Shown here: positions 22,819 through 29,181 of the stretch, one piece after another
Layout of the letters: each line of letters starts with the position of its first letter
Numbering within the stretch: position 1 is the first letter of the stretch
Assembly: GCA_900543615.1 (NCBI GenBank)
Contig: UQSC01000014.1
Coordinates: 1 to 29,181 of the forward strand
DNA length: 29,181 nt
Source of the DNA: an uncultured Collinsella sp.
Lineage (GTDB): Bacteria; Actinomycetota; Coriobacteriia; Coriobacteriales; Coriobacteriaceae
Reading direction: 5' to 3'
Translations under genes and position numbers: made by a program
The notes under the pieces: generated by a model
Database searches by the model: none
Told to the model about the DNA's origin: nothing
Seen by the model: only the letters and a program-made list of their open reading frames with translations

Positions 22819-23382
22819 CTAGACGCGGGAAACGAACTTGCCGTCGCGGGTGTCAACCTTGATGACCTCGCCCTCGTTGAGGTACATGGGGACCTGGATG
22901 ACAGCGCCGGTGTCGATCGTGGCCGGCTTGGTGGAACCCTGGACGGTGTCGCCCTTAAAGCCCGGGTCGGTCTGGACGATGGTGGTCTCGATGAACATCG
23001 GCGGCGTCACGCCCATGAGCTCATCGTCGGCGAAGAGCAGCTGGCAGATGTCGTTCTCGCGCAGCCACTTGGAGTTCTCGCCCACCATGTCCTCGGGAAC
23101 GGGAACCTGCTCATAGGTCTCGTTGTCCATGAAGATGTAGTCGGCGCCATCGTTGTAGAGGTACTGGAACTCACGGGTGGTGAGCATGACGCTCTCGAAC
23201 TTGGTGCCGGCGTTGCAGGTGTTCTCGACGACGCGGCCGCTCTTGATGTCGCGGGTCTTGTAGCGCACAAACGCGCCGCCCTTGCCCGGCTTGACATGCT
23301 GGAACTCGACGATGGTGTAGACCTTGTCCTTGATGCGGAGACCGAGGCCGTTCTTGAAGTCGGCGGTAGAAATGGTAGGCAT
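22819..23382 (-). CDS. efp: Elongation factor P
   Basis: The product is 187 residues. It relieves ribosome stalling at polyproline. The three-domain layout is intact: KOW-like N-terminal domain with MPTISTADFKNGLGLRI, the loop HVKPGKGGAF with Lys34 at the position that is modified in many bacteria, and C-terminal GDTVQGSTKPATIDTGAVI with the final NEGEVIKVDTRDGKFVSR. No modification enzyme is seen in the window. The start at 23382 has AGAAAGG 6 bases upstream; a longer frame to 23415 does not fit the family. It is the first gene of the minus-strand operon running to recN. Confidence 0.97.
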   Translation of the reverse strand: MPTISTADFKNGLGLRIKDKVYTIVEFQHVKPGKGGAFVRYKTRDIKSGRVVENTCNAGTKFESVMLTTREFQYLYNDGADYIFMDNETYEQVPVPEDMVGENSKWLRENDICQLLFADDELMGVTPPMFIETTIVQTDPGFKGDTVQGSTKPATIDTGAVIQVPMYLNEGEVIKVDTRDGKFVSRV

Positions 23383-23439
23383 AGCGACCTTTCTTGTTAT
23401 GGGCAGAACGCACAAGCGTCCAAATTACATACGACAGAA

Positions 23440-23445
23440 ATTATA
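23440..23445 (-). promoter_or_regulatory. -10 box of the efp operon
   Basis: A perfect TATAAT on the minus strand lies 57 bases before the efp start codon, in an AT-rich patch of a GC-rich region. No strong -35 box is seen at the normal distance. Confidence 0.5.
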
Positions 23446-23476
23446 CACTTGCAGACGGCTGCTGCAGCGAGCGCAT

Positions 23477-23519
23477 AAAAAGAGAACGCGGGGCGTCCGA
23501 ATCGATCCGGACGCCCCGC
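23477..23519 (-). terminator. Terminator of the M24 peptidase gene
   Basis: A perfect 12-base GC stem (GCGGGGCGTCCG/CGGACGCCCCGC) with an 8-base loop lies 22 bases after the stop. On the minus strand the Ts (CTTTTT) come 6 bases after the stem. Confidence 0.8.
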
Positions 23520-23541
23520 CCCAAAAATCTATCGAAATGGG

Positions 23542-24672
23542 CTAGCAATCGATGACGTGCAGGTCGTGCGGGGTCTTGGTGAAGGGCTCGTAGCCGTTCT
23601 CGGTGACCACGCCGTAGTCCTCCAGACGCACGCCGCCCACACCGGGCAGATACACGCCGGGCTCCATGGTGATAACCGAGCCGACCTCGATGGTGTTCTT
23701 GCTGCGGTTGAAGTTGGGCAGCTCATGGATGTCGATGCCCACGCCGTGACCCAGACCATGGTTGTAATAATCGCCATAGCCGGCATCGCCGATGATCTTC
23801 TTGGAAAGCTTGAAGATGTCGTTGCCCTCGACGCCCGGATGAATGGCAGCGACGCACTCCTCGTGCGTACGGCGCACGAGCGCGTACAGGTCGAGCTGCT
23901 CCTGGGTAGGCTCGCCCATCACGACGGTGCGCGTCATGTCGGAACGATAATCGCAGTAGCCCGCGCCGTAATCCATGAGAACGAAATCGCCCTTCTCGAT
24001 GACACGGTCACTCGGGACGGCATGCGGGTTGGCGGTGTTGGGACCGCTCGCCACGATGGAGCCGAAGGCAAGGCTGTCGGCGCCGTTGGCGAACATAAAA
24101 TTCTCGAGCTCGTTGCGAACCTGCTTCTCGGTCATACCGGGCTTAATAAAGCCGAGCATATGCTGGAAGGCGGCATCGGTGATCGACTGTGCATGGCGCA
24201 TGAGCTCGATCTCCTCGGCATCCTTGATGGCGCGCATCTTGCGGATGTCGTCATGCATCAGCGGCAGCATGCAGGCAACGGAGCGGTCCTCCAGGCCGCG
24301 CTGAATACCCTGGTAGAAATTAATCCGCATATCGTCCTCGACAGCGCAGACGCGGCACTTGTTAGCCACAATCTTGCCGGCGACCCAACCGGGGATGGTG
24401 CCTTCGTCCATGTCGTAGACCCAGGGGCTGCCGGCGGGCGTGTTCTCCTCAAAGCTGTTGAGGTAGCGCGAGTCGGTGTGGAACAGGCACTGGTCGACCG
24501 TAATAAACGCCGCATGCGGGAACTCGAAGGTGTAGTCGAAGACGCCCTTAACGCCCGTAAGCCAACGAAGGTTAGCCTCGTCGCGCACCACGATGGCATC
24601 GTAGCCACGCTCGACCATCAGGGCACGGACACGCTCGATACGACCGGCAGGACCGGCAGCAAACTCAGACAT
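23542..24672 (-). CDS. Xaa-Pro dipeptidase/aminopeptidase (M24 family)
   Basis: The product is 376 residues. It cleaves Xaa-Pro bonds, as PepQ or PepP. An N-terminal creatinase-like domain (1-145) precedes the pita-bread metallopeptidase fold. All five metal ligands are present: Asp234 and Asp245 in DYGAGYCDYRSDMTRT, His309 in GLGHGVGIDIHE, Glu337 in TMEPGVYLPG and Glu351 in RLEDYGVV. It lacks a signal peptide, so it is cytosolic. The start at 24672 has AAAGGA 7 bases upstream. It is a single gene with its own terminator and lies upstream of efp, a common pairing in Gram-positive genomes. Confidence 0.93.
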   Translation of the reverse strand: MSEFAAGPAGRIERVRALMVERGYDAIVVRDEANLRWLTGVKGVFDYTFEFPHAAFITVDQCLFHTDSRYLNSFEENTPAGSPWVYDMDEGTIPGWVAGKIVANKCRVCAVEDDMRINFYQGIQRGLEDRSVACMLPLMHDDIRKMRAIKDAEEIELMRHAQSITDAAFQHMLGFIKPGMTEKQVRNELENFMFANGADSLAFGSIVASGPNTANPHAVPSDRVIEKGDFVLMDYGAGYCDYRSDMTRTVVMGEPTQEQLDLYALVRRTHEECVAAIHPGVEGNDIFKLSKKIIGDAGYGDYYNHGLGHGVGIDIHELPNFNRSKNTIEVGSVITMEPGVYLPGVGGVRLEDYGVVTENGYEPFTKTPHDLHVIDC

Positions 24673-24708
24673 GCAGATTCCTTTCTTGTTGTCTCAATAT
24701 AGACGGGA

Positions 24709-24763
24709 CGGGTCTCAATCGAACGACGGAATCGCATGCGATCCGCAACCGATTGAAAACCCG
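24709..24763 (-). promoter_or_regulatory. Nested palindrome between the aroB-like gene and the M24 peptidase gene
   Basis: Outer arms CGGGT/ACCCG and CAATCG/CGATTG enclose an inner CGGAATCGCATGCGATCCG that contains the perfect palindrome ATCGCATGCGAT. No T-tract follows, so it is not a typical terminator. It may be a structured 5' leader, an operator or a dispersed repeat. Confidence 0.5.
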
Positions 24764-24769
24764 CCCCTC

Positions 24770-24798
24770 AACATGATACGAAAGACAATGGATGTCAA
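24770..24798 (-). promoter_or_regulatory. Possible promoter of the M24 peptidase gene
   Basis: A perfect -35 TTGACA reads on the minus strand at 24793-24798, just after the aroB-like stop codon. At 17 bases the -10 is poor (CATGTT); a better TATCAT lies only 14 bases away. Tentative. Confidence 0.35.
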
Positions 24799-24804
24799 TA
24801 AATC

Positions 24805-25914
24805 TTAGAGAAGTTCTTTGCGAGAAGCCAAGTAGGCGTGAGCATGGCGCTCAAGAACCTCGTCCTCAACGCTCGTTAGGCGAATGGCACCGAGTGCTGC
24901 GGGCAGCGGCAGCATGCTGCGATTCGAGCGAGCGAACTGCTGCTTGCGGAACTCCTCGATATATGCGGCAGGCTCCAGGTCGAAGGCAAGTTCCTCGATA
25001 CCAAAGTCCTCCAGGCAGTCATCGACCTCAAAAACGTAATCGATATCGAAGTCGCAGGCGTCGTGCGCAAGGCGCGCCTCAAAGCGCATGCCCTCGGACA
25101 ACAGCTGGTAGGCAGGGACCTGCGAAGCGGCATCGCCCAAGCAGGCGCGCAGGGTGCGCTCCCCCGTCTTGCCAAAATCGAGCGCATGGCGGGCGCTCGG
25201 GTTCGTGGCCATCAGTACGTCCTTACGGGCAGTCTGAGACCATTGAACGGCATTGACGAGCGCGACCTCCTCGCCCGCGAAAATCTCGGGGACGGTCTCA
25301 GTAAACTGATTCCAGCGGGACTTGCTGCTCGAAAGCATGGTACCAACAAGTACCACATAGCCGAGCTTGAGGTCCTCGGGGTCCGCCTCGCGAACAAGGT
25401 CGAGGTCACACACGACCAAGCCCGGTTCGGGACGGAACGCGATGGCGGGAAGCGCATTGGCCGACGAAGCGACGAGCGGCTTCATGGTCGTCGCGACCGT
25501 GAGCATTGCATCGAAGGTCGTCGGCAGCAACGCGCACTCGGTTCGGCCACACCACTGGTTGGCGCACCAGCTAACAACCGAGCAGGTCGCTGTGTCGCCG
25601 ACAGCGACAACGAGATCGTCGCAGGTAATGCCGTTAGCCGAAAGGGCGCCAAAGACGGTATCGGCATCGGCCAGCGTAGCACCGGCAGGCGAAACCTCGA
25701 GGACTAGCGGCGACACGACAAAACCGGCGTCGACCAGCGCATGCTCGACGACCTCACCAAAACGCTCGGATGTGGCGTCGCTCCAAACCACCATCGCGCG
25801 CTTAGGCTTGCCCACAGCCGAGGCAAACATGCGCGACAGCTCATCGAACGCGCCCAATCCGACGCGGACATCGACACTGCGGTTTTGGAAATTGATCAGT
25901 TGACGGCGAATCAT
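24805..25914 (-). CDS. Divergent 3-dehydroquinate synthase homologue lacking key metal ligands
   Basis: The product is 369 residues, normal for AroB, and the family outline is visible: DDLVVAVGD (99-107), LLPTTFDAML (129-138), LVVCDLDLV (166-174) and EDLKLGYVVLVG. The active-site motifs are changed. The usual GGGVxGDLAGF reads VAVGDTATCSVVSW. The DSSVGGK block reads LTVATTMKPL. The NFGHTxGHAxE block, which supplies both zinc-binding histidines, reads LDFGKTGERTLR (246-257). The Glu of the AExIK motif may survive (PEDLK, 179-183). Classic DHQ synthase activity is therefore doubtful. The ATG overlaps the shikimate kinase stop (ATGA), so the two are co-translated. Possible roles are a regulatory or structural relative or an enzyme with a new chemistry. 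The fold call is reasonable; function is open. Confidence 0.75.
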   Translation of the reverse strand: MIRRQLINFQNRSVDVRVGLGAFDELSRMFASAVGKPKRAMVVWSDATSERFGEVVEHALVDAGFVVSPLVLEVSPAGATLADADTVFGALSANGITCDDLVVAVGDTATCSVVSWCANQWCGRTECALLPTTFDAMLTVATTMKPLVASSANALPAIAFRPEPGLVVCDLDLVREADPEDLKLGYVVLVGTMLSSSKSRWNQFTETVPEIFAGEEVALVNAVQWSQTARKDVLMATNPSARHALDFGKTGERTLRACLGDAASQVPAYQLLSEGMRFEARLAHDACDFDIDYVFEVDDCLEDFGIEELAFDLEPAAYIEEFRKQQFARSNRSMLPLPAALGAIRLTSVEDEVLERHAHAYLASRKELL

Positions 25915-26444
25915 AGCAGTCCACGCTCCAAAAGCATCTCGGCACAAAGGTAGGAAACGTCCTCGAAGGACTTGTTGCGAATATCAAGGGTAAGGTCGGC
26001 GGCCTGGCGATACAGCGGACGGCGATGCTCAAACAGGCGCGCAGCGTGCTCAGGCGAACGGAAATCGGGGCGCGTGTCGGACCGACGAATCTGGCGAATC
26101 GAATCCTCGAAGTCGCCCTCGAGGTACACGCACGTACCCATTTCGTGCATCAGCTCAATATTCACCGGCGTCTCGACGATACCGCCCCCGCACGAAACCA
26201 ACAGGCTGCGCTCACTTTGGAGCGAACGGAGCGCCGAGGTCTCGAGCTCACGAAAACGATCCTCGCCCTCGGTCTCAAAAATCTCGGTTACCGACTTACC
26301 GCAACGGCGCACGACCAGGCGGTCGGTATCGATAAAACGCCGCTTGAACATGGTGCCGACGTTGCGCGCGAGCGTCGATTTGCCCGCGCCCAAAAAGCCG
26401 ATAAAGAAGATATGGTCGCAGCCGTGTTTGATGTGCTGAGACAT
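25911..26444 (-). CDS. aroK: Shikimate kinase
   Basis: The product is 177 residues, the family length. It phosphorylates shikimate with ATP. Walker A is GFLGAGKST (16-24). Substrate-binding residues look intact: Asp39/Asp41 in FIDTDRL, Arg65 in EDRFRELE, GGG at 86-88 and the lid Arg in HRRPLYRQAADL. The start has a GAGGAATAGG stretch upstream and lies 8 bases after the yqeG stop. It overlaps the following divergent DHQ-synthase homologue by 4 bases. Small kinases of this fold also include gluconate kinase, but the RPLY lid and FR-x-x-E pattern favour shikimate. Confidence 0.9.
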   Translation of the reverse strand: MSQHIKHGCDHIFFIGFLGAGKSTLARNVGTMFKRRFIDTDRLVVRRCGKSVTEIFETEGEDRFRELETSALRSLQSERSLLVSCGGGIVETPVNIELMHEMGTCVYLEGDFEDSIRQIRRSDTRPDFRSPEHAARLFEHRRPLYRQAADLTLDIRNKSFEDVSYLCAEMLLERGLL

Positions 26445-26452
26445 GGCGAAAC

Positions 26453-26950
26453 CTATTCCTCGCAGGGAAGGTCGCGCAGGGCCCGGCGCTCAAAGATACG
26501 GAAGATCTGCGTATACCACAGGTCCTGGGTTGCCTGCGGCTTGACCAGAATAGTGTCAACGCCGGCAAAGTTTCCGCTCCATACGTCGGTGTACAGCTGG
26601 TCACCGATCAGTACGGACTCGTCGGCCGTGGCGCCCAGACGCTTAAGACCCGCCTTCAAGGCAAACGGGGCGGGCTTCATGGCGTGGCTAATGGCCTCGA
26701 GCCCCAGCTCGCGCGCTGATGCCATGACCTGGTCGCGATGCCAGTTATTGGACACCATGCACAGCTTAAAGCCCTTGGCATGGGCGGCCTCGAGCCAAAC
26801 GGAGACCGCAGTGGGTACCTGCTCGGTATCACGTGGCACCAGGGTGTTGTCGCGGTCGAGCAGAATGGCGCGCTTACCGTCGGCCCAGAGGGTATCGAGG
26901 TCGATGCGATCGACCGAGGCAACATATCGTTTGGGGCTAAAAATCCTCAT
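26453..26950 (-). CDS. yqeG: YqeG-family HAD phosphatase
   Basis: The product is 165 residues. It is a HAD-IIIA-type hydrolase: nucleophile motif LLDRDNTLVP, the Ser/Asn motif MVSNNWHRDQV, the Lys of HAMKPAPFALKAGL and the acidic motif VLIGDQLYTDVWSG. The same family in Bacillus sits next to shikimate and GTPase genes; here it precedes shikimate kinase. The substrate is unknown, although some relatives act on phosphatidylglycerophosphate. The ATG at 26950 lies 2 bases after the mltG stop; an in-frame TTG at 26962 is a less likely start. Confidence 0.9.
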   Translation of the reverse strand: MRIFSPKRYVASVDRIDLDTLWADGKRAILLDRDNTLVPRDTEQVPTAVSVWLEAAHAKGFKLCMVSNNWHRDQVMASARELGLEAISHAMKPAPFALKAGLKRLGATADESVLIGDQLYTDVWSGNFAGVDTILVKPQATQDLWYTQIFRIFERRALRDLPCEE

Positions 26951-26952
26951 GA

Positions 26953-28386
26953 TCAATTCCAAGACTGTTGATGCTCTTCGTAGGTCTTCGAGAAATACTC
27001 CTCGTCCTGCGTAATGTAGAAATACAGGTCGTCGGAGTCGGTCGGCTCAAGGGTGGCCTTGAGCGCCTCGAGCGACGGAGAGCAAATGGGCGTGGGCGGG
27101 AGGCCCTCGTGCTTATAGGTGTTATACGGGCTATCGCTCTGCAGGTCGTCGGCGGTAACCTCGCCGCCGGTGACATACATCATGGTCGCATCGCTATTGA
27201 GATAGCGCAAACCGTCGAGCTTTCCGGCAAGGCGGTTGTAGAAGACCGAGGCCACGTGTGCACGTTGATCGGCGTTGAGGCCCTCGCGCTCAACGATAGA
27301 GGCCAAGTTGACGATGTCGTAGTCGGACATCTCCACACCGTAGCGCTCCTTGATCTTGGCTTCGCAGCTCGCAAAGTCAAGCGACTTGTACTCGGTCTTA
27401 AACTGATCGAGCATGGCGCGAATCACGCCATCGGCCGTCGGCGAATCACCCAACGAATAGGTCTTGGGGAACAAGAAACCCTCGAGCGAGTCGTTAGCGG
27501 CGCCCTTAAGGAAGCTATAGTCGTCCACGTAGTTGGAGGCCTTGGCCTTTTTGAGGAAGTCTTCCTTAGAGATGCTGTCGTAGGCCTGGGCCACACGGTC
27601 GGCGACTTGATCGACCGTTAGGCCCTCAGGGATAGTCAGCGCATTGGAGCCCGCGTTGGGGCCTTCCATGAGCTGCTGAACAACCTTGGTCGCATCCATA
27701 AGTGTGGTGAACGAATAATCACCGGGCTTGAGCGACATATCGGCGTTGAGCTTTTTCACCGCCGCATAATAATCCTTGGGATTTTCGACGATATGATTCT
27801 CGGAGAGAATCGAAGCGATGCTGTCACCCGAGGCACCATCGGGAATCGTGATAGTAACCTGCTGGCCTGCAACGACTTTCGCACCCTCACCGCCAAAGAA
27901 GCCCTTGACGGCTGGCACGACAAAGAAAACGATCGCGACAAGCGCAAGCACGGCAAAAACGCCACCGATAATCATAGGCACCGGGGAGCTTTTCTTTTGA
28001 GCACCGCGACGAGCATGCGTGTTGTAGCTCGAGCGGGTCGCCGGAGCAACGCCATGCGAACCACGAGCGTGATGCGAATGCGATTGGGGGGCCTGCGTTC
28101 GCTGGGTAGGTGCCTGCTGCTTAAAGCGGGTGCCGCCTGCAGGCTGGGCCGTACGAGCAGTGGGCTGCTGAGCCGCGTGAGAAGCCGAATGCTGAACCGA
28201 ACGAGCAGAAGGCTGCTGACCCGTCCGTTGAACAGGTTGGGCCGAACGAGAGAAGGACTGCGCCGGGCGCGCGACAGGCTGAGCTGCGCACTGCGTCGGC
28301 TGTGCCGGACGCTGGCCAGGCTGGGCAGGGCGCGACACCGGCTGCTGTGTACGATTCGGCTGGCGCGGATCGGAAGCACTAGGCAT
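26953..28386 (-). CDS. mltG: Endolytic transglycosylase MltG
   Basis: The product is 477 residues, longer than the usual 340-380. Residues 1-133 are a cytoplasmic low-complexity region rich in Gln, Pro, Ala, Arg and Ser, with AQP/RPAQ-like repeats. One membrane helix follows (137-160). The outer part is the YceG domain with LEGFLFPKTYSL (301-312), catalytic Glu366 in LASIVEREG, and YNTYKHEGLPPTPICSPSL (421-439). It cleaves nascent peptidoglycan and ends glycan chains. The start at 28386 has GAGGAGG 6 bases upstream and overlaps the ruvX end by 8 bases. Location between ruvX and yqeG is typical of Gram-positive genomes. Confidence 0.95.
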   Translation of the reverse strand: MPSASDPRQPNRTQQPVSRPAQPGQRPAQPTQCAAQPVARPAQSFSRSAQPVQRTGQQPSARSVQHSASHAAQQPTARTAQPAGGTRFKQQAPTQRTQAPQSHSHHARGSHGVAPATRSSYNTHARRGAQKKSSPVPMIIGGVFAVLALVAIVFFVVPAVKGFFGGEGAKVVAGQQVTITIPDGASGDSIASILSENHIVENPKDYYAAVKKLNADMSLKPGDYSFTTLMDATKVVQQLMEGPNAGSNALTIPEGLTVDQVADRVAQAYDSISKEDFLKKAKASNYVDDYSFLKGAANDSLEGFLFPKTYSLGDSPTADGVIRAMLDQFKTEYKSLDFASCEAKIKERYGVEMSDYDIVNLASIVEREGLNADQRAHVASVFYNRLAGKLDGLRYLNSDATMMYVTGGEVTADDLQSDSPYNTYKHEGLPPTPICSPSLEALKATLEPTDSDDLYFYITQDEEYFSKTYEEHQQSWN

Positions 28387-28807
28387 GCGAAACCTCCTCG
28401 TTTTTACGATCGAGCCACGTCTGCAAAAACAGGCTGGCGGCAATCATGTCGATCTTGCCCCTCATCTGCTTTTCGTTGAGTCCCTGCTCGCGCAGGATAC
28501 GCTTGGCCTCTTGCGAGGACAGACGCTCGTCCTCAAACTCCAACGGAAGATCGAGCTCGTCGGCAATCTTTTGCGCCACAGCGGCAACGCGCTCGGCCTG
28601 AGGGCCGGGCTCACCGGCCATGGTCAGGGGACGTCCGCTTACCAGGATGTCGGGCTCATAGTCCTCAACCAGGTAGCGGAACGTCTTGGCCATACCGGTG
28701 ACCTCGGCAGCCGGAAGCACCTTGACAGGCATCGCCATCTTGCCATCACGGCTCGAGACGGCAATGCCAATCCTGGTCTCCCCTATGTCCAGCGCGAGCG
28801 CAACCAC
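28379..28807 (-). CDS. ruvX: RuvX/YqgF-family Holliday junction resolvase-like nuclease
   Basis: The product is 142 residues, the normal length. The RNase H-like fold has LALDIGETRIGIAVS with Asp7, then DILVSGRPLTMAGEPGPQ and FEDERLSSQEAKRIL with later acidic ligands, and IDMIAASLFLQTWLD at the end. The family is implicated in 16S rRNA 5' processing and possibly junction resolution. The start is a GTG at 28807 with a weak AGAAG upstream; alaS ends 17 bases before it, so it is co-transcribed with alaS and mltG. Confidence 0.94.
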   Translation of the reverse strand: MVALALDIGETRIGIAVSSRDGKMAMPVKVLPAAEVTGMAKTFRYLVEDYEPDILVSGRPLTMAGEPGPQAERVAAVAQKIADELDLPLEFEDERLSSQEAKRILREQGLNEKQMRGKIDMIAASLFLQTWLDRKNEEVSHA

Positions 28808-28824
28808 AGCGACTTCTTAGATTC

Positions 28825-29181
28825 TTAGGCGCCGAGCGCGGTCTTAGCGGCCGCGAGGGCATCGGCGATGCCGGCAGCATTCTTGCCACCGGCCTGGGCC
28901 ATGTTGGGACGACCGCCACCGCGACCGTCGACCAGACCCGCGATCTGCTTGATCACGTTACCGGCGTGGAAACCGGCCTTGACGGCGTCATCGGAGCCGG
29001 CAGCGAGCAGGGCCGGAGTGCCCTTCTCAGTCACGCTGGCGACGACACAAGCGACAGGGCCGGCGACCTTCTGATGCACGGTATCCCATACGTTGCGCAG
29101 GTCGGCAGCCTCAAGGCCCTGGAGCTCAGCGACAACGAGCTTATAGCCGTCGAGCTCGACGGCTATAAGCTCGTTGTCGCT
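28825..29181 (-). CDS. alaS: Alanyl-tRNA synthetase, C-terminal fragment (5' part outside the window)
   Basis: Only the last 118 codons are present. The DHHA1-type C-terminal domain is clear: YKLVVAELQGLEAADLRNVW, then VACVVASVTEKGTPALLAAG, and the hallmark GGRPNMAQAGGKN near the end. AlaS charges tRNA-Ala; this region helps editing and tRNA binding. Sequence above about 29154 is the mirror image of the sequence just below it (see 29128-29181), so the first nine residues read here are probably not real AlaS. The gene heads the minus-strand run alaS-ruvX-mltG-yqeG-aroK. Confidence 0.92.
   Translation of the reverse strand, partial: SDNELIAVELDGYKLVVAELQGLEAADLRNVWDTVHQKVAGPVACVVASVTEKGTPALLAAGSDDAVKAGFHAGNVIKQIAGLVDGRGGGRPNMAQAGGKNAAGIADALAAAKTALGA
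29128..29181. other. Perfect 54-base fold-back palindrome at the window end
   Basis: Bases 29128-29154 are the exact reverse complement of 29155-29181, with no loop, and the symmetry axis lies in GAGCTC. It falls inside alaS coding sequence and stops exactly at the window edge. This is the pattern of a chimeric contig end or inverted read join. Confidence 0.9.

Noticed and set aside
29128..29181. Terminal palindrome as a telomere hairpin of a linear replicon
   Set aside because: It lies inside alaS coding sequence and has no loop; an assembly or library chimera is far simpler.

Overview
The window looks like chromosomal sequence from a high-GC Coriobacteriia actinobacterium, most likely Collinsella or a close relative. 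This is inference from base composition, the gene families and the conserved gene orders; no database was searched. Twenty-seven protein genes and one tRNA gene can be supported.

Layout. (1) 64-4529, plus strand: a tightly packed iron-complex/haem/corrinoid-type ABC uptake cluster: a small lipoprotein, a two-domain substrate-binding lipoprotein, a FecCD-type permease and an ATPase with extra N- and C-terminal regions. (2) 4562-6950: an orphan radical SAM protein and a convergent TetR-family regulator, with copies of a palindromic repeat on both sides of the radical SAM gene. (3) 7067-10146, minus strand: a flippase-like membrane protein, tRNA-Glu(CTC) with a clear promoter and terminator, and the CCA-adding enzyme. 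(4) 10342-18228: sugar phosphotransferase block. On the minus strand, in transcription order, are fruA (EIIBCA), ptsH, ptsI and two fruK-like kinases; an RpiR/SIS regulator is divergent from fruA. Together they would import fructose as fructose-1-phosphate and phosphorylate it to fructose-1,6-bisphosphate. (5) 18288-23382, minus strand: a housekeeping operon, efp, asp23-like, nusB, xseB, tlyA, nadK, recN, with tiny gaps or overlaps. (6) 23542-24672: a proline dipeptidase-like M24 enzyme. (7) 24805-29181, minus strand: alaS (3' end only), ruvX, mltG, yqeG, shikimate kinase and a strongly divergent 3-dehydroquinate synthase homologue.

The most notable signals are: the DHQ-synthase homologue has lost both metal-binding histidines and its nucleotide-binding and GGK motifs, while the neighbouring shikimate kinase looks intact; a family of 69-bp palindromic repeats (one perfect, one decayed, one half copy); a 152-bp palindrome with perfect 29-bp arms between fruA and ptsH; a related smaller repeat shared between that palindrome and the 5' part of the ABC ATPase gene; an anti-Shine-Dalgarno arm in the ptsH leader; and overlapping dyads between fruA and its divergent regulator. 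The last 54 bases are a perfect fold-back palindrome inside alaS, most simply a contig-end artefact, so sequence beyond about 29154 should not be trusted.
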